From CAVVAL01 sp963742725 (GTDB taxonomy: Bacteria; Actinomycetota; Actinomycetes; Mycobacteriales; Cryptosporangiaceae), in contig CAVUMX010000001.1 in assembly GCA_963742725.1 (NCBI GenBank), positions 2,046,001 to 2,110,000 of the forward strand: DNA of 64,000 nt, read 5' to 3'. A program made the translations under genes and the position numbers. Shown in pieces: positions 34,387 to 42,886 of the stretch. Each line of letters begins with the position of its first letter. Positions within the stretch are counted from its first letter, which is position 1. The notes under the pieces are model-generated. The model made no database searches. It saw nothing but the letters and a program-made list of their open reading frames with translations, and was not told the origin of the DNA.

Positions 34387-34992
34387 CTACTTGAGCGTGA
34401 GGGTCATGGTGTTGCCGGGCCCCGCCATGAGCAGGGTCAGGACGGGAGTCAGCAGGCCGCAGCTCTTGAACGACGGGATCTCGTACGCGCCGGCGAGCGT
34501 CGTGCCGTTGAAGATGTCGATCGGCGTCGTGTTGACCATCGTGGCGACGGACGGCTTGCTCGTCGTGCAGCCGGCCGGGACGAGGTTCAGCTTCGGCAGC
34601 CAGTCCTGGCGGACGCTCAGCACCTGGAGCGTGAACGTCGTGGTCGAGGTGATCTTGCCGGCGCCGAGGTCGACATCGGCGGTGGTCGGCCCGACGGGCA
34701 CCATCCGGACGACCGATGTCACCGGGATGTGGCCGAACAGCTTCATCTTCATCGTCAGGTCGGGGATCTGCATGTCGCCGGTGAGCTTGCCGGTCCCAAG
34801 GTCGAGCTTCGCGGCGAAGCTGGACTTCGGCACGACGATCTTCACGTTCGGCTTCTTGACGACCGTCTCACCCGTGACGTTGGCCCAGTTGAGATCAATG
34901 ACCGGGTCGGCCTGAGCGGGAGCGCTGAAGCTCCCGGCGCCGACGATCGCAGCAACCGCGAGTGCGGCGGCGAACCGGAGTGGTGAACGCAC
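34387..34992 (-). CDS. Secreted protein of unknown function
   Basis: The protein is 201 aa. GTG at 34992 has GAGGAGG and starts a signal peptide (LRFAAALAVAAIVGAGSFSAPAQA). The mature domain is beta-rich with two cysteines (PAGCTTSK, FKSCGLL) and a repeating SFAAKLDLGTGKLTGD / DVDLGAGKITS pattern. I do not recognise a named family. It is divergent from another secreted protein at 35.3 kb of similar make-up; the pair may be paralogous. Confidence 0.65.
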   Translation of the reverse strand: MRSPLRFAAALAVAAIVGAGSFSAPAQADPVIDLNWANVTGETVVKKPNVKIVVPKSSFAAKLDLGTGKLTGDMQIPDLTMKMKLFGHIPVTSVVRMVPVGPTTADVDLGAGKITSTTTFTLQVLSVRQDWLPKLNLVPAGCTTSKPSVATMVNTTPIDIFNGTTLAGAYEIPSFKSCGLLTPVLTLLMAGPGNTMTLTLK

Positions 34993-35081
34993 GGAATCCT
35001 CCTCAGGGGGCAGCGGCCCCGTAGCTGTCGTGCTCCATCCCCCCGGCACGCCCCGGTCCGCCGGGGAATGCGTCCGGAAGA

Positions 35082-35109
35082 TTACTCGCAAGTAACCCAA
35101 CTCACTAGT
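35082..35109. promoter_or_regulatory. TTACT/AGTAA repeats in divergent promoter region
   Basis: TTACTCGCAAGTAA (35082-35095) is an inverted repeat, and a further ACTAGTAAC half site follows about 8 bp later. They sit in the 323-bp gap (34993-35315) between two divergent secreted-protein genes. Nothing else was seen in that gap. A regulator site is inferred. Confidence 0.45.
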
Positions 35110-35315
35110 AACCCCCGGTAGTCGTCTGCCGGCCTGGGAGTTCACCGGCCTGTAACTGAATCGTGAATCATTGTCACGATTTGGTCGCGACCCTGCCTTG
35201 ACGTCCCGCACGCGGCGCTAGAGTTCGCCCGCATTTGTCGTGATGCCACCCCTTACGTGCAGGAGCCCGCGCAGACATTCCTGCCCGAACGGGCAGCTCC
35301 CTGAGGAGGGACCGC

Positions 35316-35951
35316 ATGACCCGCTTACCCCGGTTCGCCACCGCCGGTGCGGCCGCCGTCGCCGCCGCACTCGTCTTCGCCTCGCCGGCCCTCGCCGCGC
35401 CCGTCCCCGTCACCTGGGACTGCCAGGCCAAACCGCCGATCGGCGACCCGCAGCAGCTGCCGCTGGACAACTCCGTCCAGGCCGAGGCACCCGCGACCGT
35501 CGCGGCCGGCGCCGCCTTCGAGGCCACGCTCGCCCCCGACCCGACGACCGTGCCGCCGGAGGCAGGCGGCTACACCATCAACAACCTGCAGAACCTCGTC
35601 CTCCGCGTACCGGTGCCGCAGGGCGCCACCTACCAGTCCGCCACGCTGACCGGCGGATCCAACCTCGGCACCGGCATCCCCCGCGTCGAGCAGGCCGGCG
35701 GCGTCGTCAGCGTGATCGTGCCCGGCCCGCTCGCCGGCGGATCGACGTTCCAGCTCCCGGCGCTCCACCTCAACCTGACCGCGTCCGGCGCGGCGGGCAG
35801 CACGATCGACACCAAGCTCGCCGGCACCAGCTACGCCGACCCGGGCATGACGTTCACCGCGAACGTCCAGGCCGGGCCGTTCCCGGTCAGCGTGCCGACG
35901 TCCTGCTTCGCCAACCCGTCGCCGACCCTGACGAGCACCACGATTTCCTGA
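35316..35951 (+). CDS. Secreted protein of unknown function
   Basis: The protein is 211 aa. The signal peptide (FATAGAAAVAAALVFASPALA) is followed by a beta-rich domain with cysteines near each end (TWDCQAK, TSCFAN). Segments such as YTINNLQNLVLRVPVPQGA and VSVIVPGPLAGGSTFQLP suggest an immunoglobulin-like or lipid-binding barrel. ATG at 35316 follows GAGGAGGG. No family is recognised. It shares the promoter region with the divergent secreted protein. Confidence 0.68.
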   Translation: MTRLPRFATAGAAAVAAALVFASPALAAPVPVTWDCQAKPPIGDPQQLPLDNSVQAEAPATVAAGAAFEATLAPDPTTVPPEAGGYTINNLQNLVLRVPVPQGATYQSATLTGGSNLGTGIPRVEQAGGVVSVIVPGPLAGGSTFQLPALHLNLTASGAAGSTIDTKLAGTSYADPGMTFTANVQAGPFPVSVPTSCFANPSPTLTSTTIS

Positions 35952-36088
35952 GCCGCTTCGGCCGGGCGCGCTTCCCCCTGCGCGCCCGGCCCGGCGCCGC
36001 CCGCCCGGCCACGGCGCGCCTCCCCGCGCGTGCCCGCCACACGCCGCGCCCGGCCATTTCGGTTGCGCCTGGCGGCATGATCGGGCGC

Positions 36089-36310
36089 ATGACGGCTCGG
36101 CATCGGTTGATCATCAAGCCGCCCGGCGCGTACCTCCCGTTCCGGCGGTTCGCGTCCCCGCCGCTGTGGCTGCTCACGAGCCGGACCGAGGAGCGCCCGA
36201 ACCGTCCGCTCCGGTTCCAGCTGGTGTGCCGGCACGAGTCCGATCCGAGCGAGGATGCCGTCGCCCGGGCGGCCGTGATGCTCGCCGGCTGGGACGAGGT
36301 CCGCGGATGA
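36089..36310 (+). CDS. Small hypothetical protein coupled to methyltransferase-like gene
   Basis: The protein is 73 aa from ATG 36089 (a second ATG lies 12 bp upstream). It is basic with an aromatic-rich stretch (PPGAYLPFRRFASPPLWLL) and a C-terminal helix (AVARAAVMLAGWDEV). Its stop overlaps the next ATG (ATGA), so the pair is co-translated. No family is recognised. Confidence 0.5.
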   Translation: MTARHRLIIKPPGAYLPFRRFASPPLWLLTSRTEERPNRPLRFQLVCRHESDPSEDAVARAAVMLAGWDEVRG

Positions 36311-37053
36311 GCACGTTCGACGAGCTGGTCGCCGAGGGGGAGTCGGTGCCGGTCGAGGGCTGGGACTTCTCCTGGTTCGACGGGCGAGCTACGGAGGAAC
36401 GGCCGCCCTGGGGCTATGCGCGGCTCGTCGCCGACCGGATGGCCCACGCCGACGCCGCACTCGACCTCCAGACCGGAGGCGGCGAGGTCATGGCGTCTCT
36501 GTCCACGTTCCCGGCCCTGCTCGTGGCGACGGAGGCGTGGCTGCCCAACGTCCCGGTGGCTGGCCGGAACCTCGGTGCGCGCGGCGGCTCGGTGGTCGCG
36601 GCCGACGGCCTGCCGTTCCGGGACGCGTCGTTCGATCTCGTGACCAGCCGCCATCCGGTGAGCACGCCGTACGGCGAGATCGCCCGGGTACTGCGCCCAG
36701 GCGGGAGGTTCCTGTCCCAACAGATCGGCGCGGGCACCGTCCGGGAGCTGTCCGAGGCCATGCTCGGGCCGCTGCCGCCGGTGGACCCGCTGTTCATGGA
36801 GCGCGCCGCGGAGACTGCCCGAGCCGCCGGATTCGACGTGACCGAGCTGCGCAAAGCGTCGCTGCGGATGACATTCGACGACATCGGCGCTGTGGTCCAC
36901 TTCCTGCGGAAAGTCGTCTGGACCGTGCCCGGCTTCACCGTTGACCGGTTCCGTACCGAACTGCGCAGCCTGCACGAGCGGATCCAGACCGACGGCCCGT
37001 TCGTCGCCCACTCGCAGCGATTCCTGATCGAGGCGCGGCTGAATCGTGTCTAG
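36307..37053 (+). CDS. Class I SAM-dependent methyltransferase-like protein
   Basis: The protein is 248 aa with a Rossmann methyltransferase pattern. AALDLQTGGGEVMASL takes the place of motif I (LDxGxGxG), DGLPFRDASFDLVTSRHP is motif II, and EIARVLRPGGRFLSQQI is motif III. The helical region after residue 190 may bind substrate. The substrate is unknown. It is translationally coupled to the 73-aa gene upstream. Confidence 0.85.
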   Translation: MSTFDELVAEGESVPVEGWDFSWFDGRATEERPPWGYARLVADRMAHADAALDLQTGGGEVMASLSTFPALLVATEAWLPNVPVAGRNLGARGGSVVAADGLPFRDASFDLVTSRHPVSTPYGEIARVLRPGGRFLSQQIGAGTVRELSEAMLGPLPPVDPLFMERAAETARAAGFDVTELRKASLRMTFDDIGAVVHFLRKVVWTVPGFTVDRFRTELRSLHERIQTDGPFVAHSQRFLIEARLNRV

Positions 37054-37117
37054 CTGGGCCGTTCCCGCCACGACCTGGCGGCACTCTTAGTGCCTGAGAG
37101 GTCACACTGGGCGATCA

Positions 37118-37165
37118 TCCACAACCTGTGGAGAAGCTGGGGGTAACTGCCCCTAGATCTAGGGG
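37118..37165. promoter_or_regulatory. DnaA-box-like inverted pair and 16-bp palindrome
   Basis: TCCACA-ACC-TGTGGA (37118-37132) is an inverted pair of DnaA-box cores. CCCCTAGATCTAGGGG (37150-37165) is a perfect palindrome directly before the convergent amidase stop and may act as a terminator hairpin. Confidence 0.4.
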
Positions 37166-37169
37166 TGTC

Positions 37170-37874
37170 TTAAGGTTTGCCTGCTCCGAGCGTTGCGCGA
37201 GCGGTGGCGCCGACCTCCGGTCCGGCCTGAACGATCATGCGTCCGCCGGGTGCCCATACGCCTGAGTGACCGGCGGTGTCGGAGTAACCGGCCCCTGTCG
37301 GCCCGGCGAAGCTGGCGATCGCGACCCAGATCTGGTGCTCGGCCGCGATGCGGCGCGCGCGCTCGTCCTGGCTGGCCACCTCGTCCGCGAACATCAACGT
37401 GCCAGCCACGTACGCGTCGATGCCGAGGGCGGCGGTGTCCGCCGCGTGTTCGGGGATGCCGGTGTCCCGGCAGATCGCCAGGCCGAGGCGCCAGCCGTCG
37501 ACGTCGAACCGGGCCGGCGCCGGGCCCGGCTTGAACCGGCGGTCCTCGTCCTGGTGCACGTTCACTTTCCGGTACGCGACCGTAGCCCCAGACCCGTCGA
37601 CCGCCACGAACGCGATGTGCTCGCCCTCGACCGGGGCGCCGACCAGCGCGACCGACCCGGTTTCCGCGCAGGCCGCGACGAGAGGCAGGAGGCGGGGATC
37701 GTCGATGGCGACCGTCGGGGCGTCGAGTTCGTACCCGGTGAGCGAAAGCTCGGGGAACACCACCACGCGCGACTTCGCCTCCCGGACGGTCGCCGCGTGG
37801 GCCGCGACATTGGCCTCGACGTCGTACGGAACGCAGTGGGGCTGGGCGACGGCAATGGTCAGAGGCTCTCGCAT
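37170..37874 (-). CDS. Carbon-nitrogen hydrolase (nitrilase superfamily)
   Basis: The protein is 234 aa. The Glu-Lys-Cys triad is visible: VVVFPELSLTGYELDAP (Glu), YRKVNVHQDEDRRF (Lys) and GLAICRDTGIPEHA (Cys). These enzymes hydrolyse or condense amides. At 234 aa it is shorter than the usual 260-300, but all catalytic residues are present. It ends 5 bp from a perfect palindrome. The substrate is unknown. Confidence 0.92.
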   Translation of the reverse strand: MREPLTIAVAQPHCVPYDVEANVAAHAATVREAKSRVVVFPELSLTGYELDAPTVAIDDPRLLPLVAACAETGSVALVGAPVEGEHIAFVAVDGSGATVAYRKVNVHQDEDRRFKPGPAPARFDVDGWRLGLAICRDTGIPEHAADTAALGIDAYVAGTLMFADEVASQDERARRIAAEHQIWVAIASFAGPTGAGYSDTAGHSGVWAPGGRMIVQAGPEVGATARATLGAGKP

Positions 37875-37997
37875 GGCCCCAACCGTAGGACGCCTGCGCC
37901 AGCCGGTGACACGACGGTTACCTCGCGGTGAAGGGGCGGTTGTCCGGCTGGCCGAGCGTGTGTGGCGGACCTACTCTCCCCGCTGAAGGAGCCCGCC

Positions 37998-38810
37998 ATG
38001 AAGCGCCTCATGCTCCCCGTCATCGCCACCGCCGCCCTTCTCGTCGGCGTGGGGTTCGCCGGTTCGTCCAGTGCCGCCGCGCGGCCATCCGCGCAGTCGT
38101 GCGCCGCTGGCCAGACCGCGCGCACGATCACGATCCAGGTCTGGTTCCACCGGAACGGGAAGCTCGCCGCCACGACGCGGACGAGGCCCGTGACCGTCGC
38201 CACCGGACGGCTCGCGCTCAAGGAGCTGATCGCCGGGCCGAACCAGGCCGAGACGGCGACCGGCATGCGGTCCGGCATCAGTGCCGGGACCCCGTTCGAC
38301 ATCTCGCTCACGAACGGTGTCGCGACAGTGGATCTACCTGCGTCCTTCTATGCGGGTGGGCGGGACGCTGCGCGGCTGCGCCAGGCCCAGGTCGTGTTCA
38401 CGCTCACGCAGTACCCGACGATCAGCAAGATCGGCTTCCTCAAGGACGGCGAGGCCACCGGCTGGCCGCTCGGACGGATCGACTACGCCGACTTCCTCCC
38501 GCCGATCGTGGTGACGAGCCTCGCGGTCGGCCAGCAGTACAAGAGTCCTGTGCGGATCGCTGGTATCGCCGCTGTCTACGAGTCGACCGTAAGCGTGCGC
38601 ATCCTCGACGCGTCGCGCCGCGAGATCGCGCGCACGTTCACCACCGCTGCGTGCCTCAAGAACTGCTTCGGTCGGTACGGGGCCTACAGCGTGGCCGTCA
38701 GCTACCGGGTCACGATGCCCCAGCGCGGCACGGTCGAGGTGTACTCCGAGTCGCCCGAGGACGGATCGCAGACGCACACGGTCGCCACCCCGGTGCTGCT
38801 CGCGCCCTAG
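37998..38810 (+). CDS. Secreted GerMN + Gmad2 domain protein
   Basis: The protein is 270 aa. A signal peptide (MLPVIATAALLVGVGFAGSSSAAA) is followed by a GerMN domain (ALKELIAGPNQAETATGM, VFTLTQYPTISKIGF) and a C-terminal immunoglobulin-like Gmad2 domain (SPVRIAGIAAVYESTVSVRI, GTVEVYSESPEDGS). GerMN domains occur in spore-germination and cell-envelope proteins. In actinomycetes the function is unknown. ATG at 37998 has GAAGGAG. Confidence 0.85.
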   Translation: MKRLMLPVIATAALLVGVGFAGSSSAAARPSAQSCAAGQTARTITIQVWFHRNGKLAATTRTRPVTVATGRLALKELIAGPNQAETATGMRSGISAGTPFDISLTNGVATVDLPASFYAGGRDAARLRQAQVVFTLTQYPTISKIGFLKDGEATGWPLGRIDYADFLPPIVVTSLAVGQQYKSPVRIAGIAAVYESTVSVRILDASRREIARTFTTAACLKNCFGRYGAYSVAVSYRVTMPQRGTVEVYSESPEDGSQTHTVATPVLLAP

Positions 38811-39889
38811 CCGGTGAACGTGGCTTCCACCGTTGGGCCGCCGGGCTCGGCAAGCAGCTCGGCGGCCTGACCGGCGGCCTTGCGGTCGGCGGCGCTGACG
38901 GCGCCGAACGGTTGGATCGCCACGGCCAGCCGCCGTGCCGTGGAGCGCTGGCGATAGGTGCCGGCAATCTCGCCACGGACCAGCAGGACGCCAGGATTGC
39001 CGACCGGACGCCACACGGCGCTGCGGTGCGCGCGGTCCGGCAGGAGAAGCTCGCGATCGGCCAGTTCGGTGAGCGGGTCGTATGGCGGGAGCAGCCGGAC
39101 CTCTTGTGCGGGCGCTGCGGCGCGCAGTTCGTCGAGATCGTCGGGGTGTGCCCAGGCGGGTCGCCCGTCGACGTCGACCGCGGCGAGCTGGTCGGGCCAG
39201 TGTCGGTGGGCGGCGGCGGTGCTGAACGCCAGCCACCGCGCCAGGTGTTCTGGCTGGCAGGGGCCGCACAGCCGGAGGAAGCGCCGGACGAGCGTGTTCC
39301 GGCTGTCGACCGGATCGACTGGGGGCACCGGCTCCTGGAACGGCACATACAAGGATTCGGCGATGACCAGCCCGGCTTGCAGCGTGGCGTACCGGAACAG
39401 GGCGTCCTGGACGTGGTTCGCGCCGCAACGCCGGCACCACGGCGCCAGGCGGGCGTCTACCAGTGGGGTCACGGCCGTGCTCAGGTCGGCCTTGGTGCGC
39501 GGCCGCCCATCGGCGTGCACGTGCCGCATCGCGTCGGCGACATGGCTCATCGCCCAGCTCAGGCGCATGTCGTGGCCGATCAGCTCCTTGCCGAACGGGC
39601 CGAAGAGTTCCGGGGCGAGGTCAGCGACGTCGATCGTGCCGAGCGCGGCGACGAGGCATCCGAGGTCGGCGACGCGGTGCAGATGGGGCGCGGCGCGCAG
39701 CGAATGCACGACCACCAGCTGGTCGGGATCCATCTTCGTGCCACGTGCCCGCAGGGCGGGGGCGGCGGTCCTCCCCGGCGGGTAGTCCTGGACACCGGCC
39801 GGCAGAACTCCCTCGCCGGTTGGGCGTTCGAGATGCTGCACGGCCACCCGATAGCCCAGGACCTGCGCTCGGCTCAGGGCTGTGGGCAT
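38807..39889 (-). CDS. Winged-helix DNA-binding domain protein (HTH_42/AlkZ-like)
   Basis: The protein is 360 aa. The organisation matches the HTH_42 family: an N-terminal RAQVLGYRVAVQHLER, a central domain (LRLCGPCQPEHLARWLAFS) and a late LLPPYDPLTELADRELLL segment with VWRPVGNPGVLLVRGEIAGTY. Relatives include AlkZ, a DNA glycosylase that unhooks interstrand crosslinks. The glutamines in AVQHLER sit where the catalytic QxQ is found, but only one is evident. The stop overlaps the GerMN gene by 4 bp. Confidence 0.82.
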   Translation of the reverse strand: MPTALSRAQVLGYRVAVQHLERPTGEGVLPAGVQDYPPGRTAAPALRARGTKMDPDQLVVVHSLRAAPHLHRVADLGCLVAALGTIDVADLAPELFGPFGKELIGHDMRLSWAMSHVADAMRHVHADGRPRTKADLSTAVTPLVDARLAPWCRRCGANHVQDALFRYATLQAGLVIAESLYVPFQEPVPPVDPVDSRNTLVRRFLRLCGPCQPEHLARWLAFSTAAAHRHWPDQLAAVDVDGRPAWAHPDDLDELRAAAPAQEVRLLPPYDPLTELADRELLLPDRAHRSAVWRPVGNPGVLLVRGEIAGTYRQRSTARRLAVAIQPFGAVSAADRKAAGQAAELLAEPGGPTVEATFTG

Positions 39890-40081
39890 CGCGCGCTCCT
39901 CCCGCTCGCCCGTCGACGTTAGGCGATGTCACCGACAGAACCGCGACGTCGGTCAGTGCCTGCCCCAGCGTTCCTACGCGACCGGAATGTATCTCGGCGA
40001 GGCCACAGAACACCTGGTCAGAGCCACCGTGCAAATGACCACAGGTGTGGCGCCCAGCAGATTCGATGAGGGGAAGCACCG

Positions 40082-40579
40082 ATGAAACGACGTGTACGCG
40101 CAGTACGGACAGTCCTGGCTGCCATTTTCGCGGCGGCACTGCTGCTGGCCGGATCGCCGTCGCCCGCGGCGGCGGCGACCGGCTACAACGTGCTGTTCGG
40201 CAACGCGCACAGCGGCAAGTGCCTGGAGATCCTGTACTACAGCACCGCCAACTTCGCCTTGGCCGGGCAGTACGACTGCCACGGCGGCGGGAACCAGCAG
40301 TGGAACTACAACACCTCCACCGGACTGATCCAGAACGTACACAGTGGCAAGTGCCTGGAGGTGCTCTACTACTACACGCACAACGGCGCCGAGGTGGGCC
40401 AGTACGACTGCTACGGCGGCCAGAACCAGCGGTGGGACATGAACAGGTCGAACGGCTTGATCTACAACCGCCACAGCCGCAAGTGCCTTGAGGTCTACGG
40501 CTACAGCACCGCGAACTTCGCCCGGGTCGCGCAATGGGACTGCCACGGCGGTCCGAACCAGGTGTGGCGCTGGCGGTAA
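40082..40579 (+). CDS. Secreted ricin-type beta-trefoil lectin
   Basis: The protein is 165 aa. A signal peptide (AVLAAIFAAALLLAGSPSPAAA-type) leads to three beta-trefoil repeats: HSGKCLEILYYS...QYDCHGGGNQQW, HSGKCLEVLYYY...QYDCYGGQNQRW and HSRKCLEVYGYS...QWDCHGGPNQVW, each with a QxW end. The repeats are very alike, suggesting recent duplication. It is a stand-alone carbohydrate-binding module with no catalytic domain. It marks the start of the accessory patch. Confidence 0.92.
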   Translation: MKRRVRAVRTVLAAIFAAALLLAGSPSPAAAATGYNVLFGNAHSGKCLEILYYSTANFALAGQYDCHGGGNQQWNYNTSTGLIQNVHSGKCLEVLYYYTHNGAEVGQYDCYGGQNQRWDMNRSNGLIYNRHSRKCLEVYGYSTANFARVAQWDCHGGPNQVWRWR

Positions 40580-40680
40580 CCACGAGGACGAGGATCCACC
40601 CGTTGCAGTCTGCTCCCGGCGAACCGACTGCCACGGGTCCCTCGCGGCCACAGCGCGCGGCAGTTCAACCGTTGTCTTGG

Positions 40681-40931
40681 CGTCCCCACCCCGTCAAGGC
40701 CACCCTGATCGCGCTCATCGCCACCAACGTCCTGCCCTGGGACGACACGCAAGTAGCCGCCGTCGGCCTCGCCATCGCCACGCTTCGCCATCGTCCTCGG
40801 TTTCACACGGCTCCGAGTCACCCCGACCGCCCACCCTCGCGACAACGACCGCGTCCCCCCTCGTCCCAGTCGCATCGACCGCGGACCCCCACGTGCTCGA
40901 CCCCCGCGACCTCGACGAAACGTTCAGCTAG
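40681..40931 (+). pseudogene. Decayed small membrane-protein gene with two frameshifts
   Basis: Joining three frames gives one plausible protein: KATLIALIATNVLPW and DDTQVAAVGLAIATL, then AIVLGFTRLRVTPTAHP, then LVPVASTADPHVLDPRDLDETFS with TAG at 40931. The breaks lie near 40790 (extra T in CTTCGCC) and near 40855 (run of six C). It has one or two hydrophobic helices and no start codon. It lies in an otherwise gene-free 485-bp gap. Confidence 0.5.
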
Positions 40932-40945
40932 CGCTTCCTGAAACA

Positions 40946-41031
40946 ACGAAGCGCCCCGCCCGCCTCCAGTTGGAGACAGGCGAGGCGCTCCCTTCGCGTT
41001 GCTGCTGTTCGTGTCGTCAGCGTCGAGCCAG
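40946..41031. repeat. Direct repeat copy A with embedded terminator hairpin
   Basis: It begins ACGAAGCGCCCCGCCCGCCT, has a stem-loop (AGCGCCCCGCCCGCCTCCA / TGGAGACAGGCGAGGCGCT), and ends CAGCGTCGAGCCAG. Copy B is at 42697-42785. The segment's minus strand reads RRWLDADDTNSS. Confidence 0.75.
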
Positions 41032-41064
41032 CGCCGCACCCTCAGCCCGCTGCTCGCGTCTCGG

Positions 41065-41298
41065 TCAGTTGACTATCAGTGTCCAGCCTCGCTGAGACGC
41101 CGCTTCGGGGAGTTCCCGGATGATCCGTTCTTTGTCGGCGTCATCGACCGGTGTGCCGTCGGTCCATGTCCGGATCGATACGAGGTCCGCGTAGAAGTGC
41201 ACCGGGTTGCCGCTCGGCATCATCTCGCCGCTGAGTTTTATGGTGCGTTGGCCGACCGCGATGTGGATCCAGCCTCTGCTCATGCGCAGGATTTCCAC
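41065..41298 (-). CDS. Imm74-type immunity protein (orphan)
   Basis: The protein is 77 aa. RGWIHIAVGQRTIKLSGEMM, a tryptophan-containing strand (LVSIRTWTDGTPV) and a helix DDADKERIIRELPEAAS match my memory of the Imm74 family, which protects against toxins of polymorphic or contact-dependent systems. GTG at 41298 is used; an in-frame ATG is 15 bp further in. No cognate toxin gene is beside it. The next gene on this strand, upstream, is a lectin-like secreted protein. Confidence 0.65.
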   Translation of the reverse strand: MEILRMSRGWIHIAVGQRTIKLSGEMMPSGNPVHFYADLVSIRTWTDGTPVDDADKERIIRELPEAASQRGWTLIVN

Positions 41299-41428
41299 GG
41301 TATCGCCTTTCGGGTGAGGACTACTTACTGTGTCGGGCGCGGCATGGAACCCGGAACGGTACGTGGCTCCGCACCGCCAGGCACCGTTCCGGGGGTTTCA
41401 GAGTGGGCGGTGACTAGTTGCGTTCTAG

Positions 41429-42394
41429 CTACCCGGCTGCCTTGATATCCCACTTCTGGTTATTGCTGCCCTGGCACCGGTAAATAGTAGGCCTGGTCCC
41501 ATCTTCGGTGTCGCCGTGAGGTGCGTCCAGGCACTGCCCATCGAGGGGTCCCTCCTGGTGAAGTACGAGTTCCTTGGTGTCACCATTGTGGGTCCACCGG
41601 TCACCGTGCTCGCACCAGGTGATTTGCAGGTACGACCGGCCAACCGGCATTCGGGCCCAGCGCAGGCACATGGGAAATGCTTCATTCCTAGCTCCTACGG
41701 ACTCGATCTTCCCGTCGGGCCGCCGATGCCACAGCTGGTTGTTAGATCCCTGACACGTAAATTGGATGACCTCCTCCGTCGGCTCATACTTCCCGCTTTG
41801 GACATCGAGACAACTGTTCTCGCCTTCCAGCTCAATCGTCTCCGGCCGGATGAGTTCCGGGTCCTCAGCTGGCGGATCGCCGCCATCGCGTGCCCAGAGC
41901 GTCGTCTCTTCCCGAGTGGCCGCGTCAATCTTGATGATCGTGGTGACCCTGCCGTTCTCCTTCAGCGCCGGGAACTCCACCGTCTCCCATGTGTTGCCGG
42001 GTGCGACCGAATCGCCGATAAGGACCTCGGCAATGCCCGAGGCACCCTCGGCGAGGAACCGTGAAAGCTTTGTCCACGTCTCCCTGTCGTCATCGGCAAC
42101 CTCGGGAACTCCTGACGCCTCCATTTTCTGGACTAGCGTGGTCCGCCCTCTCTGCGGGGCCATCTCGTTGGACAGGTCATATACCGACTCGCCGTTGAGT
42201 CGCCCACTCCAGAAGAGGGTCTGGTTCGGGCCAGTTTTGACCGCTTCCCTCAGCTCATCGTCCGTCCATTCACCAATCGGTCTGTTCGGGTCGGCTTCTT
42301 GGGCGCCGGCGATACCTGTGAGTGCGACCGTCGACATGATGGCGAGCGCAATGGCCGCCAAGGCTGCGGCCAGCGTAGTTCGTTTCCTGGTAAT
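41429..42394 (-). CDS. Secreted protein with C-terminal ricin-type lectin domain, ATT start
   Basis: The protein is about 321 aa. The reading frame opens just after an in-frame TAG and has no ATG or GTG before the signal peptide. An ATT at 42394 sits 5 bp after a perfect AGGAGG and gives a full signal peptide (TRKRTTLAAALAAIALAIMS ... GIAGA). The alternative TTG at 42361 would truncate it. The N-terminal half is of unknown fold. The C-terminal half has lectin repeats (SCLDVQSGKYEPTEEVIQFT, QGSNNQLWH, QCLDAPHGDTEDG, QGSNNQKWD). Confidence 0.8.
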   Translation of the reverse strand: MTRKRTTLAAALAAIALAIMSTVALTGIAGAQEADPNRPIGEWTDDELREAVKTGPNQTLFWSGRLNGESVYDLSNEMAPQRGRTTLVQKMEASGVPEVADDDRETWTKLSRFLAEGASGIAEVLIGDSVAPGNTWETVEFPALKENGRVTTIIKIDAATREETTLWARDGGDPPAEDPELIRPETIELEGENSCLDVQSGKYEPTEEVIQFTCQGSNNQLWHRRPDGKIESVGARNEAFPMCLRWARMPVGRSYLQITWCEHGDRWTHNGDTKELVLHQEGPLDGQCLDAPHGDTEDGTRPTIYRCQGSNNQKWDIKAAG

Positions 42395-42696
42395 AGGAGC
42401 CTCCTGCTAAGAGCGGTACGCGAACACGGATCGCCTACGGCGATTCCGTGGTGCACGGCTGAGACGTCCGTCAGTTGACGCGTCTCGTACGAGCGACTCG
42501 TCGCCGTCTCAATGCAGGGGACATCTTGCGCAAACTACGATTAAACATCTATTAAGCCTCGGCAAAACCGCAGCTCAGGCCGCTGTCCCCGCAGCGCTCG
42601 ATTGCCCGCCGCGATCGGACCGAGTCCTCCCAGGCGCGGCAGCAGCCCGCGAGGCTACGGATCTGAGGGCGCTCGTTTCGGCTAGGCAGCCCCACG

Positions 42697-42785
42697 ACGA
42701 AGCGCCCCGCCCGCCTCCACATCGGAGCCGGACGCGGCGCCCTTCTGCGTTCTACCGCCCGGCGGGTGCCTCAGCGTCGAGCCAG
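42697..42785. repeat. Direct repeat copy B
   Basis: Imperfect copy of 40946-41031: the first 23 bases and the last CAGCGTCGAGCCAG are identical, and the middle diverges. The two copies bracket the Imm74 and lectin genes. The rest of the 492-bp gap (42395-42886) shows an AT-richer stretch at 42525-42560 that may hold the lectin promoter, and no intact gene. Confidence 0.72.
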
Positions 42786-42886
42786 TGGAGATGCGCGCGG
42801 TACGGCGGACTCACGCGGTTCACCGGCTCGCCGGTTTCCGTGTCGGATAAGGGAGCGCGGCCAGACGCCGGCGCTCCCCGCTCGCG

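Noticed and set aside
40970..40990. Possible att site matching the tRNA-Ala 3' end
   Set aside because: Only TGGAGAC and scattered bases match; this is too short to support an attL/attR pair.
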